A stretch of 64,000 nucleotides of DNA from Nipponacmea schrenckii (GCA_030562195.1 CM060200.1:27753023-27817022); one strand, 5' to 3'. Shown: positions 49,701 through 61,809, counted from the stretch's first letter. A program made the numbers and translations. Notes: generated by a model from the sequence alone, not told the origin.

Positions 49701-52700
49701 CATACAAGCGATATCTTCTGTAGAATACATGTACCTTATTGGGAGATAAAATAATATATTGTATGTGTATTTGTTAAAATATATTTAGATATTAAGCTAG
49801 ATTTCTTGTTTTCTTTACAGGAGAAAGTCGGGGATCAAACATAGAAAATGTATCCTTGCCAATAGAAAGATTAAAAGGAAGTTTTGGTACTGTAACTGTG
49901 TCATGGACACTGCTACCATCTACTGGAGATGATTTACGCCCAACGTTTGGTATACTGACGTTACGACCTGGTGTCACTACGGCTACCATTGATATCTCCT
50001 CCGTTGATGATGATGTATGTTTTGATTTTATTTCGTATTATATACAGTTTCCACTGAAATTGAATGAAAACAAAGTTTTTCACCGTGTGAATACATGCAT
50101 TTCATTTTAATTTTCATTCCGTTTTTGATGTTTTTGTGCTATTTCTAGATATCAGAACAAGATGAGACAATTAGAGTCCAGCTGTCGACACCTACAGGGG
50201 GAGCTACATTAGGTCAACCAAACATAGCAACTATAATTATTAGGTCCAACGATAATCCTGTAGAATTTACACGTATGTTATTACTTTTAGTACCTCAAAC
50301 CTTAGATATTATATAATGAAGTACAAATATTGTAAAATTTATACTATTATCCTGTCATCTAACGTTTCGGCTAAATGCCTTCTTGTATATTCTTGGAACA
50401 TTAAAATTATAACTGAATTTATGTTTGAATGTTTTAGGAAACCAAGTGTATAGTGAGGAACCATCAAGTCTGGTATTTACCATCATTAGAAAGGGCAATC
50501 TCGCGGAAACAGCAACTGTCCGATATCGAACGCTAGATGGTTCTGCGTCGTCTGCTGATGGTGATTTTACTCCTATTCTTGGTCAACTTATTACTTTTCA
50601 ATCTGGACAGGCCATGTTTAATCTCACTGTGTCAGTTTTAGATGATGATATACCTGAAGGAAATGAAACTTTTGTTCTTCAACTCTTTGATCTCGGAGGT
50701 AGGTTGCTTTGTTGAGCCAATAAAGTAAGAAGGAAACCAAATATAGAATCTAGATATAGAAAATAATGAATAAAAAGTAAAAGTAACAATTATAATTATT
50801 ATTACAGTGTACAGGTGGATACGAGTTGAATAGTAGTGTAGCATAGTCTTGTCATCAACAAAACATAGTTTAAAAAATGTCCAGTTGGAAAAAAATAAAT
50901 CAACTGCTGCATTCAAATTGAAAGAGTCTTATTTTGTTTTAGCTGCATTTAAATTAAAAGTTTTTGTATTTCTAATCAAACAATGAATGAAATGAAATAT
51001 GTAGAGGTGTGATGTAATTTTTGTATTTTTAAATGAAAAATGATAGATTTAAAAAAATACCTAGTGTGAAATTGGCAAGGGTTGAGAGGTATGTGGTATA
51101 TAAATTTATCCATTTTGTAGGAGACCTGCTACTAACTGATAAATCTACCGTCACTATTACTATATTGGATAATGATAATGCTTATGGTATTTTTAAATTT
51201 GCATCATCAACTGGTAGAAATATAGAAGAGGGCACTGAATATTTCCTAAAGTAAGTGTTTAGTTCTTATCTTAAAACTCAGTGGTTGTTGTAGAATCTCT
51301 GAATCGTGAACCAAAATTCTGATCTGAAAGAAAGAAAAGAAACTATAGTTTACAAGGATAACACAGATTTACAATTAAGGATCCTTTCTACCAGCTTGGC
51401 CTTCTTCTGAGAATAACGTACTAGAATTTAACTGAACCTCTGTTTAATTTCAGTATTGACAGAAGTGAAGGTCGAGAAGGAAGCGTGGAAGTGTTCTGGA
51501 GGATTCGATCTCTCACTACAGGAAACATATTAAACATTGGAGACCAGTTTGATCAAACACAAGGCTCGGTAATATTTCAATCACAGGAACGCAGGCAACA
51601 GTTATCAATAAAACCATTGGCTGATGAAATCCCAGAAACTAATCTAGCGTATACAGTAGAATTATACAATCTGAAAGGTTTGTTAAATTATAAATTATGA
51701 AGATTTCAGGGTCCAGACCTATTGTTCTTCCGTTACTTGTAAAATAGTTCCTGTTTTTGACATAAAATTTTATAACTTTTTAAACCAATAGTTGAAATAT
51801 TTGACTAATTTGAACCAGGGCTGTTGATTTGGCCATATATCCAGGTCATGTCTGATTGTATTTCTAAAATAGCCACACATTCATGGCCAAGAAATACTAC
51901 GTATATAAGTTGAATAGTAGTCTGGCATAGTCTTGTCAATATCACTTCCTAAGCATTGTTTAAAAAATGTCTGATGAAAAAAAAAAAATCAACAACCCTG
52001 ATCTAAACCTTCTTTTGAATTAATTTTTATTTTTATATCAATCTTTTGGGTACTTTATTAATCTAATAAAATAAATACCTTTTATCATAATTCATCCATT
52101 TTGTGATTTGTGTTTTTCAGTGTTAGTGGGAAGAATAGATACTGATAGCTTAGCTAACTTGGCACGTACAGATACCACAGTCCTTCTGAATGTTGTTGCT
52201 AGCGATGACCCTAATGGCCGCTTTGCTTTTCCTTCTAAAACTCGTGAACTTCAGATAGCAGAAGATTTTGAAGTTGGAAAAGAGTCAACAACTAGAACTA
52301 TAGTTACAGTTGAAAGACGTCAGGGTGTTCTAGGCAAAACTGAGGTAAATTTGTCTTCTTTTAGCAATTTGGTCATACTTTCTCTTGACTGAGATAATTC
52401 AATGTACAATTTGCTTGAAAAAACACAGGTACATGTAGATGGACAGACCAATGTTCCTATGATCAAGTACATGTGTATCAGATGGACAGTTCTATGTTCC
52501 TGTGATCAAGTACATGTGTATAAGATGGAAAGATCTATGTTTCTGTGATCAAGTACATGTGTTTTAGATGGACAGAACTATGTTTCTGTGATCAAGTAAA
52601 TGTGTATTAGATGGTCAGATCTATGTTCCTTCGACAAGTACATGTATATTAGATGGACAGATCTATGTTACTGCGATCAAGTACATGTGTATTAGATGGA

Positions 52701-55700
52701 CAGATGTATGTTCCTGTGATCAAGTTTGTATGTGTATTAGATGGACAGATATATGTTCCTGTGATCAAGTGCATGTGTATTAGATGGACAGATCTATGTT
52801 ACTGTGATCAAGTACATGTATATTAGATGGACAGATCTATGTTACTGTGATCAAGTACATGTGTATTAGATGGACAGATCTATGTTACTGTGATCAAGTA
52901 CATGTATATTAGATGGACAGATCTATGTTCCTGTTATCAAGTACTTGACAACAATCTAATGCACATATTTTTCCAACTGCTTCCGAAAACACAATTAACC
53001 CATAAATCTTAACTTACACAAAGTGAGCTTTATAATAAAATTTAAATCATGTTATTTGCAGGTGATTTGGGAGATATACTCTGATTCTGTGGGTGGAACA
53101 TTCCCAGATTTAATAGATCTGATGTTTATTGGTGACCGACCATCTTCCATGGTGCCGATTACAACCAAACAGCGGAATCAGACTGGAACTTTGGTTATAC
53201 TCTTCTCAGGTGCTCCAGGTAAAGAAATTGTTTATTTTTAGATAATTTGCTTATGCCTTGTCTTTTCTCATCAAAGTTTTACTTTTGAAAACATGTCTCT
53301 ACATCTGTTTCATCATAGAGAAACACAATTGTTAAGATAGCTATTAGTAAGTTAGCATAAAGTTGGTTAAATTTAAAGGAAATGAACACGAATATTGAGA
53401 AGGTACAGTAGCAGGGTAGATAATATGATTTAAAAGGTGGAAAACAAAAACACAGTCATTAGTTGTGAAGTAAATACCTGTATGATAAGGAGGTATTTTT
53501 GTATGTTTGCTATACTACAGACAAAACTCAGAAAGAGAGGGTATGCTTATGCCTTACGCCTATCAATCTGAATGGATTTATTACAGCCCATGGCCCTTAT
53601 TCTCAAAAGCTTAACTACGAAAAATTCCAGATTTTAAGAAATACAGTAATATGATCGAATAATAAAACTGAATTTAAAAGATGGTTTCTGTGATTGACCA
53701 ATCAGATGACTGAAACACTAAAATCATCTTAAGTTTGAGTATAAATGGACAAAGTAGCTATGAGTATATGTTGCTGTGTTTTTAAACTATTGTTATTTAT
53801 TGTAGATAACTATGTAACAGTGTCCAAAGAAAACTCCCCAAATGTATCAAAGTTTGAAAATGGTCTCACACTATCAGCCTGGGTCCAACCATTTCCTAAT
53901 GCTAATGGCTGCATCATAGCCAGAACATCAGCCAGTGGTGTTAGAAGATTTTATAGTTTGAAGCTTCAATCAACAGCTTCTACTGTTAATATAGAGTTAA
54001 CTGTATCTACTGCTGATTCTGTAAGTTAGATTATTATAGTTACCTTATATTCTTTAAGTACTGCGTTATACAAGAATTATCAGATTGTTAAAGGAACACT
54101 ACCTCTGAGAATGGACATGGACTTTGAAGTCCCTAACTTGGTCAATGACAGTTTATATTCATCAGTTGGACTAACCTGATGCCATGACTAAAGAATAGAA
54201 TATCCATATAACAATATAGATAATTGAAAAACACTTCTAACCTAAACTTGGTCAATAAGAGATATATTCAACTTGTTTGACATACCAGATGCCATGAATA
54301 AAGAATAGAATCTCTATATATAACACCATATATATATATCCATTAAACTAAGTATTTATTGATAAACATGTTTAAAAATTCCTTTAATTAATTATTACTT
54401 AGTTTTATTGATTGATTGGATCATGGATGGTCTCTGTAGTATAGATACATATTGCCATGGCCTCGTCCAACCTTTCATGTTAAACTTGTTCAACTATTGT
54501 ATATCTTCCAGGAGAACCAAGTTAGTTCCAGTAGTGCCAATAAAAATATTCAAGATGGTAAATGGCATCATATTCTAGTAGCTGTATCTAATATATCTAT
54601 TGTATTTTATCTAGATGGTATATCTATAGGCACTAGGTAACTTGTATTTTATATCTTCTTACTGAATTCTAATATCCCTTCTTAATACAAGGGGTTAGAA
54701 AGGATCCTTAAGTGTGAAACTAAATTGTTATCCTTGTAAAATATAGTTTGTTTCTTATTCTTGAAACAACCTTAGAAAGTTTTCTAGAAAAGGTTCTAGA
54801 GATATTCAAACCTTGTGATAAAAATTTGTGTTTCTCGTATCACTTTGGTAAATTCAAGCGACACTTTCTTTGACTTTATTGCATTTCTTGATACCACATT
54901 TTACTAATCGTTTTTTGGTTATGTAGTGTATTAATAGATTAATAGTCCCAAATAAATTATTGTCCTTTGACCTTTTCTTGATTTACATTAGATAATCAAC
55001 TTTTTATTTTTTTGGTAGTAAAATGGTAGGAAACCGTATATTAGACAGTCCTGATGGGGTCTTGTTGGTGGGAGCCCGAGCCCCAGGGGCTGAGAGATAT
55101 AATGGCTACTTACAGGATGTTAGGATGTTTAAACGTAGACTTGAGGAAAAGTAAGTATTGTTAAAACAATGGAGTTTTTAATTCATCCAGATATTGTGTA
55201 AATAAAGTTGGATTTTCAAGGACTGAGGCATTAGTTACTCAGTTTTGTTTTTTCAAACTATTGAACAATCAGCACAAGCTAAATGTCAAAGGCTCATCCT
55301 CAATGTATTCAGATTTTATGTCCTGTTTCTTTGATACAAAACATAGCATGCTCACATGTCCAGTGTACCATTCCACTCAGTGCACCAGATATTGCTTTCA
55401 GAGCATCATTTCCTTTTGTATTCATGAGTCTGCAACTTGCTATTTTACAAAAATAATAAAAATTCGCAATATATATAGCGAGATCCGTATTAATTTGGAT
55501 TTCATCATTTCAGTGAGATACGCGAGACATATGATCTACCTGCGAGAAGGGAAGTTACTCCTGTATCAGGTATTTTAGTATTTGAACAGAACGTAAGAAG
55601 TAATACTTTTGAAATTCGTTCGTTACAAGATGTAGAAGAGGAAGGTAATGAGGTGTTCTCTATTGACCTAGTAACAGCTAATGGTGGCGCCACTATCTCT

Positions 55701-57221
55701 ACTGATGACGGAAAGGCAACGTTAACAGGTTGGTCATTTAAACAAATTCTACAAAAAAGGTTTATTAGTCTTTTTAAAGGTGATGAAATATGATCTTGAC
55801 TTTTAAAGTTTTTATGAATTTGCCACAATTGTTAGATCACATCATTGTTGTGTAAAGACACACAAACGAAGCTTCATGACAAACTACAATTTAGGTAACT
55901 ATTTTATACAAGGCAGTAATAGTAGCGATGTAAACATTCATCCATTTGCGTATTGTAAGAATACATTTATAAACCAACAAAATATTGGGGATTTGAATTT
56001 CTGTTTTCTCCCTCCAGTATTGAAGAGTGACAATGCCAATGGTGAGTTCAGGTATAAAGATCTATGTACACCAGCCACTACTAGTATAGAGAACGATGTT
56101 ATCACCTGTTCTGTCGAGAGACTAAGAGGGGATGATGGGACTGTATATTTAACCTGGGTAGTACGTCAGGTGACTGCCACTGGTTTAGTTGATGCTGTAC
56201 AGGATTTCGTAAATTATACAGGAGTGGTGACATTTCCACCTGGCAGTAGATTGCAGGTAAGTTTTTTTGATAATTCTAACAGTGTATATAGTAATGTGCT
56301 TTGCATTGATGTAAATTGATTTGTTGCTGCCAGAGCTGTATGCTGTTGATAAGACTTAAAGAAGATTTATTTTTTTTCTCAATCAGACATTTTTTAAATG
56401 ATGATTTGGGCAGGGCGATGCTACATTTAATTAATTTTAAATTTTTTCCAAAAAAACAAATGATATATTGATGATTTAGATTTAATCAGTTTAATCGGCA
56501 AATGACTGGCAAATAAACTTAATCAACACAATTTTGCTAGTCACTTCAACAACATGTTTTCAATTAGTCTTGAATATATAGGCCTACTGCCGAGTCAGAA
56601 GTATAACTATAAATTTTTGTCTATTTATTTATTAGACTTTCCAATTTGAAGTTAAAGAGGACAATATACCAGAAGTGAGAAAGACATTTGTGGTAATGTT
56701 AGAGAAAGTGGTATCAGACGATGGTGTTGTAGGGACAACCAATACAAGTGGAGCTAGTATCAGCCCCAGTGGACGTCTGTCTCAGATTATCATTGAAGAA
56801 AATGACTATCCTTATGGTTTATTACAATTCTCTGGTGCCCGTATGCCTCCTGTTGATAACGGCAGCATGATTCTTCCCATTTATTCAGAACCAGAGGTAG
56901 GATATGATAGATATAGCAATACTACTTCTCTTTAATATTCGACATGGTAAAATCTTTAAATAACATTTAGAAGTATCAAAAAGAAAACACATTGCTTGTG
57001 TAAAACTTTATTTATTAAAGCATCAGAGCATCACTTGATCTCACTGCATTATTGGAATTGTCCACTTTCTTTTTTAATTGTAGTTAATGATACAGGAAGA
57101 GATAGGAATAGCATCTCTTGTGGTAGTAAGAGCTCAAGGGACTCTGAAGAAAATTACTGCTGAATGGAGAACAGAGGATGGAACTGCTAAAAGTGAAGGA
57201 AAATCACCTATAGATTTTGTG
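40759..57221 (+). CDS. ADGRV1: Adhesion G-protein-coupled receptor V1 (VLGR1/GPR98), N-terminal part
   Basis: Exons: 40759-40923, 41939-42178, 42465-42566, 43790-43909, 44338-44460, 45216-45992, 46181-46295, 46591-46737, 47219-47367, 47709-47847, 48011-48225, 48613-48801, 49149-49299, 49821-50014, 50149-50272, 50438-50698, 51121-51250, 51454-51677, 52121-52344, 53062-53218, 53806-54020, 54512-54636, 55019-55150, 55514-55728, 56018-56256, 56636-56896, 57084-57221. Together they give 1757 codons in frame. A signal peptide (MYITSLILMLIIPSTVGQ) precedes about twelve Calx-beta repeats, several degenerate, marked by DDxIPExxExF-type motifs followed by NDNPxGxxxF. A LamG/pentraxin-like module lies near residues 1300-1475, as in vertebrate ADGRV1. 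The family is a giant calcium-binding cell-surface receptor of ankle links and synapses. The Calx-beta remainder, GAIN and 7TM parts are missing from the window. An ATG at 40735 would add eight residues; I prefer 40759 because a possible acceptor lies between them. Confidence 0.9.
41080..41935 (+). repeat. 41/52-bp pyrimidine-rich minisatellite filling ADGRV1 intron 1
   Basis: Tandem units of TTTCCTATTTTATCTTATTA TTTCCTATTGTATCCTATTGG (41 bp), some with an extra TTTCCTATTGG (52 bp), run to the exon 2 acceptor. The coding strand is strongly T/C-biased. Long open frames in all three plus-strand readings come from the repeat and are not genes. Confidence 0.95.
42728..43189. mobile_element. TTAA-flanked MITE with AGGGATAATAGGC termini
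   Basis: TTAAAGGGATAATAGGC at the left is exactly inverted at the right (GCCTATTATCCCTTTAA). The 462-bp interval is non-coding and lies in the third ADGRV1 intron. If TTAA is the target duplication, the inverted repeat is 13 bp. Confidence 0.75.
43192..43590 (+). repeat. 27-bp minisatellite in ADGRV1 intron 3
   Basis: About fifteen copies of AAGAAGTGTGTTATGTACCT TGTTATT. It directly follows the MITE end at 43189. The open frame here is an artefact of a 27-bp period. Confidence 0.9.
44705..44976 (+). mobile_element. tRNA-derived SINE, full length
   Basis: The head has a box A-like TGGCTCAGTGAG and a box B-like GGTTCAATTTT at tRNA spacing. The body includes GTGTGCTACAGGTTGTGTA, AAAGATCCCTGTACAGTTGG and GCTGTCCTGGCAAAATTTCC. 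The tail is CATTCATTTCATTTT. TTCCTCTTGACATTTG at 44689-44704 resembles TTCCTCTTAGCATTG at 44977-44991, a probable target-site duplication. It lies in ADGRV1 intron 5. Confidence 0.75.
48290..48570 (+). mobile_element. tRNA-derived SINE, second near-full copy
   Basis: GGCTCAGTGAGTTAGATGCT opens a diverged copy of the SINE at 44705, with matching TGTGCTACAGACTGTGCATG, AAAGATCCCTTGACAGTT and GCTGTCCTGGCAAAAATCC segments and a TTTCATTTTATTTT tail. It lies in ADGRV1 intron 11. Confidence 0.7.
49440..49745 (+). repeat. Dispersed element with ~55-bp tandem units in ADGRV1 intron 13
   Basis: AGCGTTATCTCCTAGGAGAT starts the segment and matches the reverse complement of 7440-7470. About five units of TATTTATCATACAAGTGATA TCTACTGTAGAATACCTTAT follow. 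Confidence 0.7.
51816..52000. mobile_element. hAT-like MITE (185 bp) in ADGRV1 intron 18
   Basis: CAGGGCTGTTGATTT at the left and AAATCAACAACCCTG at the right are imperfect inverted repeats. ATTTGAAC before and ATCTAAAC after match at 6 of 8 bases, as an aged 8-bp target duplication would. Related ends occur near 22618 and 39873, and internal sequence near 50750-50915. Confidence 0.7.
52420..52950 (+). repeat. 43-bp minisatellite in ADGRV1 intron 19
   Basis: About twelve copies of ATGGACAGATCTATGTTCCT GTGATCAAGTACATGTGTAT TAG. Units vary at one or two positions. Confidence 0.9.
53062..55150 (+). other. ADGRV1: LamG/pentraxin-like module exons of ADGRV1
   Basis: Four exons (53062-53218, 53806-54020, 54512-54636, 55019-55150) encode a concanavalin-like fold region. 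It has NGLTLSAWVQPFPNANGCII, DGKWHHILVAVS, YLDG and a YNGYLQDVRMFKR end. The same module interrupts the Calx-beta series of vertebrate ADGRV1 at an equivalent place, which is the strongest support for orthology rather than another Calx-beta protein. Confidence 0.8.
54087..54385. repeat. Diverged foldback MITE in ADGRV1 intron 21
   Basis: AAAGGAACACTACCTCTGAGAA at the left resembles the left end of the TTAA-type foldback family. TATATTCATCAGTTGGACTA and GATGCCATGA segments occur twice, suggesting an internal duplication. The right end is unclear. Confidence 0.5.
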
Positions 57222-57879
57222 GTAAGCTAAATTTTACTTTTGAATTTCTTTGTGTATCTGAATGTACATATAAGGCATTCCCCCTAATATGATGTAGTGA
57301 TTTAAAAGAAATCTTTTACCTCTTTTCTTATATGTGTTGGGGACACAGACCACTAAAATTTGCGCCATTCCACTTCCTTGCAAATTAAGGTCCAAGGTAT
57401 ACATATGTTTAAAAGGCCTGAGAAGTGTCTCTCCTAGGTCCAAAGTACGGAAGCCCATCAAGGACAGCTTTGTGTGGGCTACCAGAGGCTCCCAAAAAGC
57501 CAAACTGATTTCAAATGGCCCGAGAGGGTGCAAAGGCTCATCTCCTGAATTGATTTTATAGCTTGTTGATGATAAATGTCAGTCTAATAAAAACATAACC
57601 AATCGTTATTTGAGTGCTTTTGTTAAAAGGTATAACATTTTCTTTAGGTGGTATGAGAGGTGACCCAATCCTCTCAAAACAGACCACCTTCGTTAAATGA
57701 CCAATTTTGAATTTTCCGTTGAGTGGTCTCTGAATACATGTTGTACTGTATAGAATAATTCAAATTATGCAGTTTTGAGTTCCAAATTAACTGAATCAAT
57801 AGTAACCCCAATATATAATCTGGAGTAATGTTTTGAACAAAACTAAACACCAGATATTATACTGCTTTCAATAGAATAC

Positions 57880-58375
57880 TTAAAGGGGCACAATCTTGAT
57901 TTTTAGGGGTCGTTTTGGGCCTTTGTTACATTTAAACAGTCCTCAGAAATACTCAAGCCCTAAGAAAATCGCAACATACCTTGAAATATACCTCAAACAA
58001 AAAATTTCACTTTTCATTTTTTTCCGTGCTGTACGCGGCTGGTCTCCAGTCAGTCTGAAAATTGTGTGTCCTGTTGACAAAGTCTACAATTGAAAATGCA
58101 ATGTAGTTTAATTATATAGATGACCGCTATTGCACGACGGGAAGGATAACTCTTTGATTATCAAGATGAACCGTTTTCTAATATGGCGGGACGTCCGTAA
58201 TATCTTAAGACATTATGATTTTCAAACACGGATAATTATGTATACACATGGATTTGAAGGCTCAAATTTCAAAGGTAAGCTCTGTAGACTATTTCTGATT
58301 GGCTAAGCAAAAGATTTCATGTGTTTGAGGCTGTCGGATGATTGTCCGAAACAAATCAAGCCTGGGCCCCTTTAA
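57880..58375. mobile_element. TTAA-flanked MITE with AGGGGC termini (~496 bp)
   Basis: ACTTAAAGGGGCACAATCTT at the left is an imperfect inversion of AAGCCTGGGCCCCTTTAAGT at the right, continuing inward to TGATTT. TTAA lies at both edges (57880-57883 and 58372-58375). Non-coding; distinct internal sequence from the other TTAA families. Confidence 0.75.
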
Positions 58376-58487
58376 GTTTCAGTTCAAAAGCCTTTTCTAC
58401 AAAATTCACATTATTTCTTATAAGGCTATATAAATAGTTATCACTTATACATTACAGCACTCTGTAAATATGTACCTATAAGTTTTC

Positions 58488-58785
58488 TTAAAGGGATACT
58501 ACGTCTTAGAATCAGAATAAAATTTTACTTCTCAAGAATGGTCAATATGAGTATATATTCATCAGGGAACTTACCTGGTGTCATACAGAATCCTGTAAAA
58601 TCTGGAAAATTCACAAAACTAAGTAATTATTGATTTTAATCAATTCATCACGTGTTTTTCAATAATCAATTGCAATGTTAAACTTTTATTGAATAAAGAT
58701 TCTGTTACGTTATTTAAATATACTCTTATTTGCCAAATTTAAAATATTAAAATTTTATGTTCAGTCTAAGACAAAGTATTCCTGT
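58488..58785. mobile_element. TTAA-type foldback MITE
   Basis: TTAA then AGGGATACTACGTCTTAGAA at the left. AATTTTATGTTCAGTCTAAG and AAAGTATTCC at the right. Internal ATCAGGGAACTTACCTGGTG matches the family. It ends about 95 bp before the lectin stop codon. Confidence 0.7.
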
Positions 58786-58879
58786 ATATTATATGTCTTT
58801 GCATTAATCCATGGTAAGTTAGACACTATGTATTACAGAAAACACTTTCTATCAAATTCTCAAAAAAATTCCCTGGTAT

Positions 58880-60303
58880 TCACACGGGTACCTGTACAGC
58901 TGTAGTTTGAACTTCACAAATAAAATTAAATCTTTGAGTACAAATCTCATCATGCCATTTATGATCGTCATCTCGTTTTAACATCATGCACTGTGACCCC
59001 TCTTCGTTCGGTTCCCCCACCCCCCATTTTATAAAGGTAAACTGTTTATTATAATACTGTGACGACCAAATCCATTGTTTTCTGTTGCTATGGTAACTAC
59101 CACTAGTCCACCAACCAGCAGCATTCTTTAATTCTGGAAACAAATTCAATACGTGTAACTATATTTCTTATCTTAAACTTAGCTTATTGACAGCCATTGT
59201 AATTATTTATCAAAAATAAATTTCTTGACTAAAGTTCTAATACATTTAAAAATTTAATATGAGTTATTGCCCTTGTTTTTAAAAACAAATTCAATTTTTA
59301 ACCTGTTAACACTCCAAAAGGCACGATTTGCTATAGATTTTGACAAACTTGGTGAAATTGTTTATCATCACCGAGGGATGAACCCTATTGGAAATAAAAC
59401 AGAAAAAATATTGTATATGAGGAATTGCCCTTCTCCTTGAAAAGGCATTGAATGCATCTCTAAAATAGAAATTTCGCTGGTTTTGGACAAATCTTAGTCA
59501 TTTCATTCAGTATCACCCCACAAAGTTCAAAAGGTTAGATTGTAAGTAAAATATTTCATACTGCTAAACACTTTGCCAAGTATGGTAACATTTACATATT
59601 TTACATACAAAAGATATGCTTAAAAATTGGCCCCAAGATTTGGCCAGGTCTCTCAATATGGTTCTGAGACAAACTACCACAATTAGTACATTAAATACAG
59701 AAAATTTCACATCAAAATCAGTGCTGAAAACTTTAAATAAAAAAAAAGAAAATTACCTGGATGGTTTTTAATAAGAAAGGTAACAATGTAATGTTCTTTA
59801 ATTGTTCCCATAGATAATAAATCTCCATCAAATGCTCCACAATATTCTTTGGCATCGTACCATGATGAATTAAAATTAGATAATAAGTAACAGGAGCGCC
59901 AGTCTTTCATTCCGACAAACCTATCGGGACAATTATAATTTGTCTCTGCTAGCGATCGTTCTGTTGGACCCTTTGAATGAAGGTTGTCAATTTTCCGAGC
60001 CAATTTTCTCCACCAACGTAAAACTCGTACGGAAAGTTTATCAACTGTTTTACTCACTTTTAATGAAAGTTTTTTAAATTCTGCTTTAGTTATAGGTCTC
60101 TCATTGTCCGAAGTTTGCGTACGCTTTGTCCTTTTGTGAATCAAATCCTGAAATTGTGTCTGCTCACATTTTATACTTGGTGTTAGGTTGATTTTATATT
60201 CACATCCTTGGATTTCTAAATCACAGGAACTGGATAATGAATTAGCAATAACAATTAATGTTAGAATTATTTCAAGGAATATCCAGTCTCGAAGTTTCAC
60301 CAT
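58880..60303 (-). CDS. Secreted C-type lectin domain protein
   Basis: Two exons, 60303-59757 and 59133-58880, join in frame at GT/AG sites to 266 aa. Residues 1 to about 26 are a hydrophobic signal peptide. A middle region with KRTKR (a possible proprotein cleavage site) and a lysine-rich, heptad-like helix (about 71-110) precedes the lectin fold. The C-type lectin domain (about 125-256) has Cys125, 138, 155, 231, 247 and 255, the WIWSSQ-type core, EPN at 223-225 and WHD at 242-244. EPN in this position favours mannose-type ligands; WHD is a variant of the usual WND calcium motif. Such proteins in molluscs serve in immunity or as matrix proteins; which applies here is not shown. It is antisense to ADGRV1 and either sits in its next intron or beyond a break. 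Confidence 0.9.
59261..59465 (+). repeat. Pearl-like core fragment in the lectin intron
   Basis: GAGTTATTGCCCTTGTTTTT, GTTAACACTCCAAAAGGCAC and GGGATGAACCCTATTGGAAA match core units of the element at 13797-14720. The ends are missing. Confidence 0.65.
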
Positions 60304-61212
60304 ATTTAAAGCTTGGTCAGTATTCCAGCTTGTTATTGATTTTTAGCAGATGAACACGTTGATATTAAGAAATCTGTGATGTGGAGTATCCTGTTGTTTA
60401 GTCTGTTCTCTTAGAATAGCCATCACACCTGTCAGTCTTACATCGACAAATTAAATTTTCTTGGAATAAAGTGAACCAATCTTAGACTAGCTCTGAAAAA
60501 ATCAAAATAAATTTCTAATGTTTGACAGTTTTAAAGCATTTAATGTTAGTTTTTAAAACTAGCTTATTACATTTTAATCAATTGATGTTTGATATTTGTT
60601 ATAAAGAAAAAAACTAATTTCTGAAGAAAAGACAATTATTAGAAACAGTTGATAAGAATATATAACAGCATATAAATTTTCTCACAAAATATTTGCAAAA
60701 TTGTTAATCCCATTTATGGAGTAGTGAAAGTTCCCTTCATAGAATAAATTTGTCCTTCTGATATAAGGTTTATATTTGTGCTGGAAACTGAAGACACAAA
60801 TCTAGCACATGGTATATACATGGTTGACTATTCAGTAGGAATTCAGACAGATTTTTTCATTAATATTTGATAGGAATTCTAGATACAAACCTGTTCAGTG
60901 AATTAACTTACCTTTTTAACTTGCCTTTTAACTCATCTCAAACAGCTGGCAAATTCAGATTGAATTTTCAATATTAATAAAGGGTTATTATTGAAGATAT
61001 TGTTCTGAAACTTTCAGACTCATAACCTGTCACAGAGCTATCCCATTTATCAAAGAGCTGTGTGATAATCAGTAAGAGTGAGAAACACAAATCAATTTAC
61101 AAAAAGAGTATAAGAAATTTAACTATATCATCCAATGTTAATATAATTCCAATGTTTTACCTTTAACTATGGTAATTGCTAAAAGCACATGCTATACAAC
61201 ACCATTCTATAC
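60304..61212. other. Lectin upstream region, no gene seen
   Basis: AT-rich sequence upstream of the lectin ATG. It should contain the lectin promoter; TATTTAAAG at 60302-60310 is very close to the ATG and is not a convincing TATA box. No ADGRV1 exon is visible here. Confidence 0.3.
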
Positions 61213-61556
61213 CATGTTATAATTAATAATATAATTATACCATTAAATACTATATTATAATTCAAGCACCATTAAATACCATATTATGATTCAAACACCA
61301 TTAAATACTATGTTATAAGGCAATATCCATTCCAAGATATCTTCAATGTATAACACCATTAAATACCATATCATAATTCAATATATATTCCAAGATATCC
61401 ACAATATATAACACCATTAAATACCATATTATAATTCAATATATATTCCAAGATATCCACAATATGTAACACCATTAAATACCATATTATAATTCAAGCA
61501 CCATTAAGTACCATAAAATAATTCAATATCCATTTCAGGATATCCACAATCTACAA
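61213..61556 (+). repeat. ~58-bp minisatellite (ACCATTAAATACCATATTAT)
   Basis: Irregular tandem units of ACCATTAAATACCATATTAT AATTCAATATATATTCCAAG ATATCCACAATATATAAC, with shorter units lacking the middle part. Confidence 0.85.
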
Positions 61557-61809
61557 ATCAATCTGTTGACATTTCATTTTTTATCTCCATATTTTCAACA
61601 TTAAATACCGTAAATATTATAATTAAAGAGATATAAATAGTTTTTTTTTTAGAGATTTTAGAATATGTAACTCATGTATGACTAAAGCCCTTAATGATTG
61701 TATTTACCTTTCTAGGAATGTGATTTGACAATATTAAATTTTCTGTACAAAGTAAAACTGGCTGCGATTTCAAGGAGCATCATGGCCTCCATCTTGTTAG
61801 AAAATATTA

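Noticed and set aside
40759..57221. FREM/FRAS or sodium-calcium exchanger instead of ADGRV1
   Set aside because: Calx-beta repeats occur there too. But the long uninterrupted Calx-beta series with one LamG/pentraxin-like module at this position fits ADGRV1, and no CSPG repeats or ion-exchanger segments are seen.
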